Assembly (NCBI GenBank): GCA_025060595.1
Contig: JANXBX010000006.1
Span: 1-64,000, forward strand
Direction: 5' to 3'
From: Synergistota bacterium
Lineage (GTDB): Bacteria > Synergistota > GBS-1
DNA: 64,000 nucleotides
Part shown: positions 18,372-26,170 of the stretch, one piece after another
How positions within the stretch are numbered: position 1 is the first letter of the stretch
How the letters are laid out: each line of letters starts with the position of its first letter
Notes under the pieces: model-generated
Seen by the model: the letters and a program-made list of their open reading frames with translations, nothing else
Told to the model about the DNA's origin: nothing
Database searches by the model: none
Position numbers and translations under genes: made by a program

Positions 18372-18569
18372 TTAAAAAACCTCTTCTTCTTTTCCCCCAT
18401 CAGTTAAGGATAAAAGCGCTTTCTTCAAAACCTCCGCCTCATCGCTATTTAAATCTCTATTTAAAACATCCCTAAAAATCCTATTAAACCCTAGGACGTA
18501 TTCCCTTTCCAAGAGCTCTAAAATATACCTATTTCTTTCGCTTCCCTTCCAGTTACTTTCCAGACTCAA
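18372..18569 (-). CDS. Small hypothetical protein, 65 residues
   Basis: Not recognised. It is predicted helical and charged, with no membrane segment or cysteine (ERNRYILELLEREYVLGF; EAEVLKKALLSL). It starts at TTG 18567-18569 a few bases after a strong GGGGGGTGA site formed by the end of the upstream cyclase gene, so translation is well supported. It sits between the diguanylate cyclase and the GGDEF-EAL gene, suggesting an adaptor or regulator of one of them. Confidence 0.65.
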   Translation of the reverse strand: MSLESNWKGSERNRYILELLEREYVLGFNRIFRDVLNRDLNSDEAEVLKKALLSLTDGGKEEEVF

Positions 18570-18572
18570 GGC

Positions 18573-19379
18573 TCACCCCCCTAAATCCGAATAAAACAGC
18601 ACCATGTTTTTCCCTCGCCTTTTAGCCTCATACATAGCTATATCAGCAAACCTTATCAATTCATCTAGACTTGAAGGGTTATCATCTGGAAAGGATGAGA
18701 CTCCTATACTTACGGTAATACTAATCTTTTTATTAGTAAATTCACTTTCTGAAATACGCTTTCTTATCCTCTCGAGAGGAACCATTGCCCTCTCCTTATT
18801 AGTTTTCACAAGGAGTATCAGAAACTCTTCCCCACCGTATCTAATCACTGCATCCCCTGATCTAACGCTTCCTCTAATGATATCACTAACCTCACGCAGT
18901 AACCTATCCCCCAGCGGATGTCCATAACTGTCGTTCACGCTCTTAAAATTATCTATGTCAAGCATGGCTAAAACAAATGGCTCTCTAGTTTTATTAGAGG
19001 TTACCCAAGCTCTGGTTAAAACCTTCTCCATGCCGATTCTATTATAAAAGCCGGTAAGCTTATCGATCTCAGCGCTCTCCTTAAGATAAGCAACCAGGGT
19101 ATCAGAGATAACTAAAATTTGCGTTAAAAACTCCGTCGCTCTTTTTATATAAAGCCAAGAAACACAATCTGTATCGCTATTTAAGTTTAAGAGTCTCTTA
19201 AGACTACTGATATGAATGTCTACTATGTTAGTTGCCTCCAGGTTAGAAATATCCAAAAGCTCAATCAAGGTCTCATAGGCCTCATATAAGACCCTTTCAT
19301 CTCCTCCCTCTAAAACATACTTCTCTAAATACCTCTGGTATTCTTCCTCGAAGCCTCGCTTTCCGTTACCCATTTTCAC
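18573..19379 (-). CDS. Diguanylate cyclase with RsbU_N-like partner-binding domain
   Basis: 268 residues. The N-terminal ~100 residues (LYEAYETLIELLDISNLE, VDIHISSLKRLL) resemble the RsbU N-terminal domain that is bound and activated by RsbT in Bacillus; this match is from memory. The C-terminal GGDEF domain has KLTGFYNRIG, DIDNFKSVNDSYGHPLGD and GGEEF, with an RSGD inhibitory site five residues before GGEEF, so it should be an active, product-inhibited cyclase. It follows RsbR, RsbS, RsbT and a phosphatase and overlaps the phosphatase gene by 14 bp, which fits a stressosome output that makes cyclic-di-GMP in place of releasing a sigma factor. Confidence 0.85.
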   Translation of the reverse strand: MKMGNGKRGFEEEYQRYLEKYVLEGGDERVLYEAYETLIELLDISNLEATNIVDIHISSLKRLLNLNSDTDCVSWLYIKRATEFLTQILVISDTLVAYLKESAEIDKLTGFYNRIGMEKVLTRAWVTSNKTREPFVLAMLDIDNFKSVNDSYGHPLGDRLLREVSDIIRGSVRSGDAVIRYGGEEFLILLVKTNKERAMVPLERIRKRISESEFTNKKISITVSIGVSSFPDDNPSSLDELIRFADIAMYEAKRRGKNMVLFYSDLGG

Positions 19380-20331
19380 TCCAACCCCTCTTAACTAAAA
19401 CAACTGTGGCATCATCCTCTTTTACTCCAAACCTCTCTAAAATAAAGCTCGCTAAATCCTCCACCTTGGTTTTAACTATCTTTTCAAAACTTATACTGTC
19501 TAAAAAGCCTCTTTTAACCCCATCAGTGCAAATCACTAAAGCAAAGGTCAAAGGAAGATCCTCCAAGAATATCTTAGGTCTAACAAGAGTCTTACCTAAT
19601 ATACCATTAGTTCGCGTTAAAACCTTTAAGGATGAGGATGTAAAAAGAAAAGAGTTTATATCACCGAAACTTATATAACTTAGCCTTTTCTTATAAAACA
19701 TACCTATAAAAGCTACCCCACCTCGCGTTCCCCGGAAGACCCTTTCAAGACCAAGATATACGCCCCAGATATCAACCTCGGGTATCTCCTCAAGAACCCT
19801 CCTTGCCTCCTCAGCTAAAGCTGCTGCTCCTGGTCCATGACCCAAAACGTCAATAACGCAAACAAAGTATCCCCCTTTCACCCTTTTATAAAAAGCGAAA
19901 TCACCGCTTTTTTCTTCCGAATAGCGAGGCCTTGAAGCGACACCTATATCGAGCAAAAAGTCACCTTCCTCCCCTTGTCTTAAATCTATCTCTGCCTCAA
20001 ACACCATACTTCCATCAGGTTTAATCCTCTCCTTAAAGCTAGTGCTGTATTCCCTCGCAATCTTAAGCCCAACACCCAAACTACCCTTAACAGAGGAATA
20101 TTCAGACCTCATAGCTGAAACAATTACAATCTTATTACCTTCACGCCTAACAGAGATGCTACCACCTTCGGCATATTTGAGAATATTCGTGGCAAGCTCT
20201 CTCGAGATCAAAAGGATAGAAGAAATGATATTATCACTTAAGGAAAGTAAGTTAAGAAACCTCCTTAATCTATACTCTAGTATAAAAAGATCCGCTTCAA
20301 CCCCAATACTAACTCTTATTTCGCCGCTCAA
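19366..20331 (-). CDS. RsbT-like kinase domain fused to PP2C/RsbX-type phosphatase
   Basis: 321 residues. The first ~130 are a GHKL ATPase-like domain (SRELATNILKYA as N-box, LGVGLKIARE as G-box). The rest is a PP2C-type domain with VIDVLGHGPGAAALA, VICTDGV and KEDDATVVL, the acidic metal ligands of SpoIIE/RsbX phosphatases. In Bacillus, RsbX resets the stressosome by dephosphorylating RsbS and RsbR; the same role is inferred here. Fusions of this kind occur next to rsbRST in other genomes. Overlaps both neighbours by 4-14 bp. Confidence 0.85.
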   Translation of the reverse strand: MSGEIRVSIGVEADLFILEYRLRRFLNLLSLSDNIISSILLISRELATNILKYAEGGSISVRREGNKIVIVSAMRSEYSSVKGSLGVGLKIAREYSTSFKERIKPDGSMVFEAEIDLRQGEEGDFLLDIGVASRPRYSEEKSGDFAFYKRVKGGYFVCVIDVLGHGPGAAALAEEARRVLEEIPEVDIWGVYLGLERVFRGTRGGVAFIGMFYKKRLSYISFGDINSFLFTSSSLKVLTRTNGILGKTLVRPKIFLEDLPLTFALVICTDGVKRGFLDSISFEKIVKTKVEDLASFILERFGVKEDDATVVLVKRGWSENG

Positions 20332-20786
20332 ATTCGTCTCTTCCCCTTTTCAACTATAACAACCGTTCCCTTCCCTACTTCCGAAGCTATAAAAAAAGAA
20401 TCCATCAGCCTCTTTATCCCTGAAAGACCCAAGCCGAGGCTTCTTTGAAAGGTCGTATACCCTCTACTTAAAGCTTTCTCAACATCAGGTATACCAGGAC
20501 CCTCATCGTAGGCGACAACCTCCAATATTAATTCATCATCCCGATACTTCGTCCTTGCATATATATACCCTTTCTTAGCGTATCTATATATATTACGAGC
20601 AAGCTCCGAAACGGCTGTTGCTACCTTTGTCACATCAGCAAGAGGAAAACCGCTCTTCTCTGCAAAGCTTTTTATCATCTGTCTTGCCAGATAGATATCA
20701 TTCTCACTCTCTATCCTAACAACAAGCTCATAATCCTCCACCTTTATCTTAACATCCCCAAATCGAACCCTATACTCTTCAAGCAT
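20328..20786 (-). CDS. rsbT: RsbT-type serine/threonine kinase (switch protein)
   Basis: Small GHKL-fold kinase, 152 residues, with AVSELARNIYRYAKKG (N-box) and YDEGPGIPDVEKALSRGYTTF then LGLGLSGIKRLMD (G boxes). In stressosomes RsbT is held by RsbS, phosphorylates RsbR/RsbS on stress and then leaves to bind its output partner. Here the likely partner is the RsbU_N-like cyclase three genes away. About 20 residues longer at the N-terminus than Bacillus RsbT. Confidence 0.88.
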   Translation of the reverse strand: MLEEYRVRFGDVKIKVEDYELVVRIESENDIYLARQMIKSFAEKSGFPLADVTKVATAVSELARNIYRYAKKGYIYARTKYRDDELILEVVAYDEGPGIPDVEKALSRGYTTFQRSLGLGLSGIKRLMDSFFIASEVGKGTVVIVEKGKRRI

Positions 20787-20812
20787 AGCCTATGCTCACC
20801 GACCTATCACTC

Positions 20813-21169
20813 TCAATAGCTCCTACTCAAGACCTCGATAGCCTTATCTAAGCTACTTACAGTAAATATGCTCTTAAAGGATATACCTATCTGAGCAAGG
20901 GTAAGCGCCACGTGCGGCTTAATACCACATAGGGCCATGTAACAACCCATGGCTCTCAACATTAATGAGGTCTCTATAAAAACATAAGACATGTAGCTAT
21001 CTATAACATCTAAAGCGCTAACATCTATAATAACTCCCTTTATATCTCTCTGGCTTATTCTATCAAGGATATCCCTTTGTAGATTATCTACCTCTTTATC
21101 ACTAAGCTCCCTTTGCAAGGGGACAACAAGATAGTCCTTAAAGCCTATTATAGGAGCAATTCCGCTCAT
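20813..21169 (-). CDS. rsbS: RsbS-type STAS-domain stressosome scaffold
   Basis: 118-residue single STAS domain. The phosphorylatable serine is in DVIDSYMSYVF (about Ser58), as in RsbS. The N-terminus PIIGFKDYLVVPLQRELSD matches the first strands of the fold. It forms the core of stressosomes together with RsbR and traps RsbT. Starts 4 bp after rsbR ends. Confidence 0.9.
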   Translation of the reverse strand: MSGIAPIIGFKDYLVVPLQRELSDKEVDNLQRDILDRISQRDIKGVIIDVSALDVIDSYMSYVFIETSLMLRAMGCYMALCGIKPHVALTLAQIGISFKSIFTVSSLDKAIEVLSRSY

Positions 21170-21173
21170 AAGC

Positions 21174-21929
21174 TTATGTCTCCTTCTCAGTACCTTGCCT
21201 AATGGTAGAATCTATCTCTAACTCCTCCATACGCTTTCTCTCCCTCTCCATCTTTCTTATAGCGTATTGAAGAGCGCTCTCCAAATCCCTCTTCACAACC
21301 ACCATACTAAAATCTATATTAAGCTTAACAAGGGTATGCGCTATTTCAGGCTTTACGCCACATAAAACCACATCACCGCCCAAAAGCTTAACAGCCCCAA
21401 ACATCTCTATTAGGAAACCACCTACAAAAGTGTCAATCATTGGAACACCTGTTACATCTATAATAACCACCTCAGCCTTGCTCTCCTCAATCTTTTTAAG
21501 CAATCTTTCCACAAGAGTTTGAGCTCTCTGACTATCAAGAGTTCCTATTAAGGGAACCAGAAGAACATCTTTCCACAAGTGAACGATAGGAGTAGAAAGC
21601 TCAGACAGAACTTCACCTAACTCCTTTATCTTCCTTTCATCTTCCCTTCTCTTCTCAGCCAAAGCCTCTATCAAAACATCGTAAATATCGACAAGAGGAA
21701 AATCGCTTATCTCTGAAGCCATGCTTTTAAGGCCTAAGGAGATCCTTCTTTCCTCAATTAATCCCAAAAGGGCTAAGATTGATGATTTAACCCTCTCCTT
21801 AAAATCCTCCCTACCATAGGTCTCAGCAATGGTAACTAATAACTCTCTCCATGATTCCCATTCCTTCTTGGAAGCCGCTAATCTTTCAGCCAAACTATCA
21901 AGCTTTGAGATTATAACATTCTTCAACAT
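21174..21929 (-). CDS. rsbR: RsbR-type stressosome sensor protein
   Basis: 251 residues: an all-helical N-terminal sensor domain (1-105) and a C-terminal STAS domain (about 115-225) ending in a charged tail. The STAS phosphosite is Thr in MIDTFVGGF (about Thr167); the second site seen in Bacillus RsbRA appears here as Ser in LDSQRAQ. I saw no heme-binding residues or PAS motifs in the sensor domain, and its signal is unknown. First gene of the minus-strand stressosome operon. Confidence 0.88.
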   Translation of the reverse strand: MLKNVIISKLDSLAERLAASKKEWESWRELLVTIAETYGREDFKERVKSSILALLGLIEERRISLGLKSMASEISDFPLVDIYDVLIEALAEKRREDERKIKELGEVLSELSTPIVHLWKDVLLVPLIGTLDSQRAQTLVERLLKKIEESKAEVVIIDVTGVPMIDTFVGGFLIEMFGAVKLLGGDVVLCGVKPEIAHTLVKLNIDFSMVVVKRDLESALQYAIRKMERERKRMEELEIDSTIRQGTEKET

Positions 21930-22016
21930 TTAACTCCCTCCAAACTTGAAAAATCTTACCTTTATTTTATCAAAAGTAAAAAACTCTAACAATAGAAATT
22001 AAACCTTATCCTATGT

Positions 22017-22022
22017 TATAAT
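22017..22022 (+). promoter_or_regulatory. -10 element of xpt, leaderless geometry
   Basis: TATAAT ends 8 bases before the xpt ATG, with no ribosome-binding site between. Transcription would start at or next to the ATG. The -35 region is weak. The same arrangement recurs at lipA and the Nudix gene. Confidence 0.55.
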
Positions 22023-22030
22023 TCTTCATT

Positions 22031-22591
22031 ATGGAGGAGCTTATCGAAAGAATAAAGCTCGAGGGAAAGGTTATAGGAGATGACATCCTCAAGGTAGACA
22101 GCTTCCTTAATCACAGAGTAGATTCGATCCTCCTTAAGAAGATTGGCGAAAGGTTTGCAAGAATATTTGAAAGCGAAAGGGTAAGCTTGGTTTTAACTGT
22201 TGAATCTTCGGGTATTCCTCCTGCTTTATTCACCGCCTTTTATTTAAATGTACCACTTATTTTCGCAAGGAAGAAAAGGCCTATAACCCTAGATGGAAGG
22301 GTATTTGAAAGGAAGATAGTCTCAAGAACGAAGCTCAATGAGGTCACAATATCCCTATCAGAGGAATACATCAAAGAGGGGGAGAGGGTTCTTATAATAG
22401 ATGACTTTCTAGCCACAGGTGAAACCATAAAGGCGCTTTGTGAAATGGTCGAAGAGGCTAAAGGCAAAGTAGTGGGTATAGGAGTATGCATAGAAAAGGT
22501 CTTTCAGAGAGGAAGGGAAACCCTCAAAGGATATAAAGTGGAGTCGCTTGCTAAAGTAGAGTCCCTAAATCCGCTTATAATCAGGCCATGA
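22031..22591 (+). CDS. xpt: Xanthine phosphoribosyltransferase
   Basis: Salvage enzyme converting xanthine and PRPP to XMP. The PRPP-binding motif is VLIIDDFLATGET and the N-terminal MEELIERIKLEGKV matches Xpt proteins. 186 residues, normal length. No purine riboswitch was found upstream, unlike Bacillus xpt. It is followed directly by lipB with an ATGA overlap; the functional link between them is not obvious. Confidence 0.9.
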   Translation: MEELIERIKLEGKVIGDDILKVDSFLNHRVDSILLKKIGERFARIFESERVSLVLTVESSGIPPALFTAFYLNVPLIFARKKRPITLDGRVFERKIVSRTKLNEVTISLSEEYIKEGERVLIIDDFLATGETIKALCEMVEEAKGKVVGIGVCIEKVFQRGRETLKGYKVESLAKVESLNPLIIRP

Positions 22592-23253
22592 AGTTTAAGG
22601 TAGAGGTTTTAAATTTTGAAGAACCGGTAGATTATGAAAGATGCCTCAAAATACAAAGAGAGCTCTTAAGAAGGGTAGAAAGCGAAGATCTCGGCTTTCT
22701 CCTCCTTCTGGAACATGAGCCAGTATTTACCCTTGGGAAAAGAGCCAAAAGAGAGCATATACTCGTTCCTGAAGAGGTTCTCAAAAAGGAAGGAATAAAG
22801 GTTGTTGAAACTGATAGAGGAGGAGACATCACTTATCATGGTCCAGGACAGCTTATATCTTACCCCATAATTCCCTTAGACTGTAGCGTAAAGGAATATG
22901 TATGGAGACTTGAAGAGATAGTTATAAGGGTTCTTGAAGAGTATGGGATAAAGGCAACTCGTAAAGAAGGTTATCCAGGGGTTTGGATAGACGAAAAAAG
23001 AAAGATAGCTTCCATAGGAATAGGGATTAAAAGAAGCGGAAAGAAGTGGATAAGCTATCACGGAACAGCTTTCAATATAGATCCCATAATGAGGCACTTC
23101 CTATTCATAACCCCATGCGGGCTAACCGGGATTGAAATGGTATCGATCAAAAGCCTCGTCAGAATATCTCCTCCTATTAGCAAGGTAAAAAAACAATATT
23201 TAGAAGCATTTAAGACTCTATTCCCTTTTCATGAAGTTTTAGAAGAATGTTAA
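22588..23253 (+). CDS. lipB: Octanoyl-ACP:protein octanoyltransferase
   Basis: Transfers octanoate from acyl carrier protein to lipoyl domains, the step before LipA. RGGDITYHGPGQLISYP is the family signature; the catalytic lysine is in KIASIGIGIK and the cysteine in ITPCGLTG. 221 residues. The partner lipA lies 2.9 kb downstream on the same strand, separated by a TRAP transporter. Confidence 0.95.
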   Translation: MKFKVEVLNFEEPVDYERCLKIQRELLRRVESEDLGFLLLLEHEPVFTLGKRAKREHILVPEEVLKKEGIKVVETDRGGDITYHGPGQLISYPIIPLDCSVKEYVWRLEEIVIRVLEEYGIKATRKEGYPGVWIDEKRKIASIGIGIKRSGKKWISYHGTAFNIDPIMRHFLFITPCGLTGIEMVSIKSLVRISPPISKVKKQYLEAFKTLFPFHEVLEEC

Positions 23254-23256
23254 TGA

Positions 23257-23262
23257 TATAAT
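23257..23262 (+). promoter_or_regulatory. Possible -10 element before the TRAP genes
   Basis: TATAAT directly after the lipB stop codon could start transcription of the TRAP operon independently of xpt-lipB. No clear -35 element is seen. Confidence 0.35.
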
Positions 23263-23309
23263 AGTAATTGAGCCTATTATACAAAACTTTAGGAAAGCGA
23301 GTGAAGAGA

Positions 23310-23798
23310 ATGAGGAGAAAGTTTGAGGCGATCTCAAAGTCGTTATTTTGGGTATCCATACTAGTAATCGCCGGGCTTCAAGTGGTCGTCTTCTACTCAG
23401 TTATAATGCGATACCTATTCAGAAGACCTCCTTACTGGTCGACAGAGGTAACAGAGCTAATGATAATTATGTTAACTTTTCTCGCCATAGCTGAGGTAGA
23501 GAGGCTTGATAAACACATAAAGTTCAGCTTATTTGTGGATTGGTTACCACCGAGAAAGAAATGCATAGTAAACCTAATAAACATACTTATAGCTTTAGCC
23601 TTCATAGCTTTAATGGTTTGGGAAGGAGGAAAGGCAACTTGGCTTGTGTATTCTAAGGGAATGAGAGTTCCTTCGCTTTTAAGAACCCCGTTATCGCTGA
23701 TCTATGTATTCCTACCGATAGGAGCTGGAGCTTTAGGAATCCAACTTGTGATAAGGTTCTTAGATGAGCTAGAAAAGCTTAGGGAGGGGAGAGCATGA
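23310..23798 (+). CDS. TRAP transporter small membrane subunit (DctQ family)
   Basis: About 162 residues with four membrane segments: ISKSLFWVSILVIAGLQVVV, ELMIIMLTFLAIAEVERLDK (with the typical LDKHIKFSL continuation), a third near LINILIALAFIALMVWEG and a last near LSLIYVFLPIGAGALG. The ATG at 23310 is my choice; an in-frame TTG at 23268 would add 14 residues. Overlaps the large subunit by 4 bp. Confidence 0.87.
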   Translation: MRRKFEAISKSLFWVSILVIAGLQVVVFYSVIMRYLFRRPPYWSTEVTELMIIMLTFLAIAEVERLDKHIKFSLFVDWLPPRKKCIVNLINILIALAFIALMVWEGGKATWLVYSKGMRVPSLLRTPLSLIYVFLPIGAGALGIQLVIRFLDELEKLREGRA

Positions 23799-25096
23799 GC
23801 TTCGATACTATAACCATAATAGCCTTATCAGCACTTTTACTTTTCATGGCTATTGGAGCACCCATATTTATCTCACTAGGATTTGCAGGTGCCATAGGAA
23901 TATATTTGGTGAGCGGAACAAAAGGGCTATTCCAGATACCGGCTTCCATAACTTCCCAGCTTTATAGCTTCCTGCTTGTGGCCATTCCCCTTTACGTTCT
24001 AATGGGTGAGCTAATCTTCGTTAGCGGTATAGGTAGAGACATATATAACGCTTTTAGTAAATGGCTAAACAGGATACCAGGAGGATTAGCTATAGCCACC
24101 ATATACTCCTGCGCCCTCTTCGGTGCCATGTGTGGAGTTAGCATCGCTGGAGTCGCAGCTATAGGAACGATGGCCATACCTGAAATGCTTAAAAGAGGCT
24201 ATGATAGAAAGCTTGCTGCGGGAGCAGTAGCTGCACCTGGAGCTTTAGCTGTCTTAATACCACCAAGCATATCATTCATAATTTACGGTTCCCTCTCTGG
24301 GGAATCGGTCGCAAAGCTATTCATAGGGGGAATAGTTCCAGGGTTAGTTCTTGCTACCATGATGGCGGGATATGTGCTTCTGGCCGTATTGAGAAATCCA
24401 AGCTTAGCCCCAAGAGAGTTCACCGAGGTTAGCCTAAAGGAAAAGCTAGCATCACTTAAAAGGCTTTGGGTCGTAATATTGTTAATAATCTTCGTTCTAG
24501 GTTCCATCTATACCGGAATAGCTACACCAACTGAGGCAGCATCCATAGGAGTAGCTGGAGCTCTAGCTGTAACTATAATCTATAAGACATTGACCTGGAA
24601 AAAGCTTCTAACCGTATTATCAAACTCCGCAAGAATAAGCGCATCACTGCTTATAATCTTGGCCTGCGCTTTCACCTTTAGCCAATTCCTGAATCTAGTA
24701 AGGCTACCGGAGAGGATCGCAAAGTGGGCTACAAGCGTCCAGGTCCCTGGAATAGTCGTAATACTTATATTCATGGGAGTATTAATACTTTTAGGGTGCA
24801 TAATAGACGGAGCTTCTTTGATAATAGTCACTACCCCTATAATGCTTCCAGCGGTCAAAGCCTTGGGCTTTGATCCACTATGGTTTGGGATACTCATGGT
24901 ACTAAACGTAGAGATAGCGGTAATAACACCGCCGGTAGGTCTTAATCTTTATACATTAAAGAGCATAGCGGAAGATCTACACATAAACGAGATAATCAGG
25001 GGAACGGCACCTTACATAATAGTTGAGATATTATGCTTGTTATTGTTTGTATTCTGGCCATCCCTGGCCTTATGGCTACCAAGCACTATGAGATGA
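23795..25096 (+). CDS. TRAP transporter large membrane subunit (DctM family)
   Basis: 433 residues, about 12 membrane segments. Family signatures include PLYVLMGELIFVSGIG, AIYSCALFGAMCGVSIAGVAA-type glycine-rich loops and GSIYTGIATPTEAASIGV. Imports a carboxylate or amino acid using the sodium gradient together with DctP and DctQ. It contains HINEIIRGTAPYIIVEI near the end, a normal DctM finish. Position between lipB and lipA is unusual. Confidence 0.92.
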   Translation: MSFDTITIIALSALLLFMAIGAPIFISLGFAGAIGIYLVSGTKGLFQIPASITSQLYSFLLVAIPLYVLMGELIFVSGIGRDIYNAFSKWLNRIPGGLAIATIYSCALFGAMCGVSIAGVAAIGTMAIPEMLKRGYDRKLAAGAVAAPGALAVLIPPSISFIIYGSLSGESVAKLFIGGIVPGLVLATMMAGYVLLAVLRNPSLAPREFTEVSLKEKLASLKRLWVVILLIIFVLGSIYTGIATPTEAASIGVAGALAVTIIYKTLTWKKLLTVLSNSARISASLLIILACAFTFSQFLNLVRLPERIAKWATSVQVPGIVVILIFMGVLILLGCIIDGASLIIVTTPIMLPAVKALGFDPLWFGILMVLNVEIAVITPPVGLNLYTLKSIAEDLHINEIIRGTAPYIIVEILCLLLFVFWPSLALWLPSTMR

Positions 25097-25111
25097 AAGG
25101 AGGTGAAGAAA

Positions 25112-26113
25112 GTGAAGAAAGGCTATGTATTAACAACCCTCATATTACTAAGCCTGATCCTCGGAAGTAGCGCTATAGCCCAAGTGATAAATATGAACGT
25201 AGCATCCCATGTAACGCCTGGATATAAGGATCTTTTACCTCCAGAGGAAGCTTTTATTGAAGATGTCAACGTAGCAGGAGAAGGTAAGGTCAAACTTAAC
25301 TTCTATCATTCCGAAACCCTACTTAAGGTTAACGAGCTTATACCAGGCCTTGAAGCTGGAACTGCAGATATAATCTTTCACACCACATCTCACACAACAG
25401 GGAGCTGGCCCATAATGGGCGGACCATCCTTACCGTTCCTCTTCAAGAGCGACCTAGACATTAACGAAAAGCTTAAGATAGGCCAACCGCTCTTTAACCT
25501 CATGCAAAAGATCATGTTGGAAAAGCATAAAATAGTATTCCTGGCCTATGGCGCTATACCTTCTCAATATCTATGGACCTCTAAGAAACCCGTTAGGAAA
25601 CCAGAGGATATAAAGGGAATGATAATAAGGGTGGGAGGAGAAGCTGAGGCAGAGGCCATTAAAGCTCTAGGGGGTTCACCGGTATTCATGTCCTCAGGAG
25701 AGCTTTATGAAGCCTTGCAGAGAGGAACCATAGACGGACTCATAGCATATCCTGGAACTATTGGTGGAAGATCGCTTCACGAGGTCCTCAAATACTGTAC
25801 AAAGATACCATTAAGTGCCTATGGAAGAGGTATATATATGAAGAAAGAAACTTGGGATAAGCTTCCGGGAAGCGTAAAGCGCATCATAACCCTTGCAGCA
25901 TATAAATACGATTACCTTCACCTTAAATATGCAGAGGCAGCTCATGAACAAGATGTTTGGCCCAAAGTCAAAGCTAAAGGAATAGAGATCATCGAACCAA
26001 CAGAGGAAGCGATAAAGCAGTTTAGAGAAATCTGTAAACCCACCTGGGATAGCTGGATAAAGAAGGTTGGAGAAGATATAGGTAAGCAATTTATAGAGCT
26101 CGCAACGAAATAG
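25112..26113 (+). CDS. TRAP transporter substrate-binding protein (DctP family)
   Basis: Periplasmic receptor, about 333 residues with a signal peptide (TTLILLSLILGSSAIA). DctP features include LIPGLEAGTADIIFHTTSHT, the substrate-carboxylate arginine region MIIRVGGEAEAEAIKALGGSP and ELYEALQRGTIDGLIAYPG. The second of two in-frame GTG codons (25112) is the likely start, eight bases after AAGGAGG. Ligand unknown; lipB and lipA on either side raise the question of a fatty or organic acid. Confidence 0.9.
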   Translation: MKKGYVLTTLILLSLILGSSAIAQVINMNVASHVTPGYKDLLPPEEAFIEDVNVAGEGKVKLNFYHSETLLKVNELIPGLEAGTADIIFHTTSHTTGSWPIMGGPSLPFLFKSDLDINEKLKIGQPLFNLMQKIMLEKHKIVFLAYGAIPSQYLWTSKKPVRKPEDIKGMIIRVGGEAEAEAIKALGGSPVFMSSGELYEALQRGTIDGLIAYPGTIGGRSLHEVLKYCTKIPLSAYGRGIYMKKETWDKLPGSVKRIITLAAYKYDYLHLKYAEAAHEQDVWPKVKAKGIEIIEPTEEAIKQFREICKPTWDSWIKKVGEDIGKQFIELATK

Positions 26114-26122
26114 AAAAAATAA

Positions 26123-26150
26123 AAGGGGTGGGATTTAAATCCCACCCCTT
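26123..26150 (+). terminator. Perfect 28-bp palindrome, terminator of the TRAP genes
   Basis: Arms AAGGGGTGGGATTT and AAATCCCACCCCTT form a 14-bp perfect inverted repeat right after the receptor stop codon. It is preceded by A residues and followed by few Ts, so it may work in either direction. It overlaps the upstream region of lipA. Confidence 0.75.
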
Positions 26151-26157
26151 AAAATTA

Positions 26158-26163
26158 TATAAT
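26158..26163 (+). promoter_or_regulatory. -10 element of lipA, leaderless geometry
   Basis: TATAAT ends 7 bases before the lipA ATG, and no ribosome site is present, as at xpt and the Nudix gene. Confidence 0.5.
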
Positions 26164-26170
26164 ATTAAGC

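Noticed and set aside
21930-22030. Purine riboswitch before xpt
   Set aside because: xpt is often under a guanine riboswitch, but the 100-bp gap has no paired stems with the conserved loop sequences, and the -10 box sits almost on the start codon.
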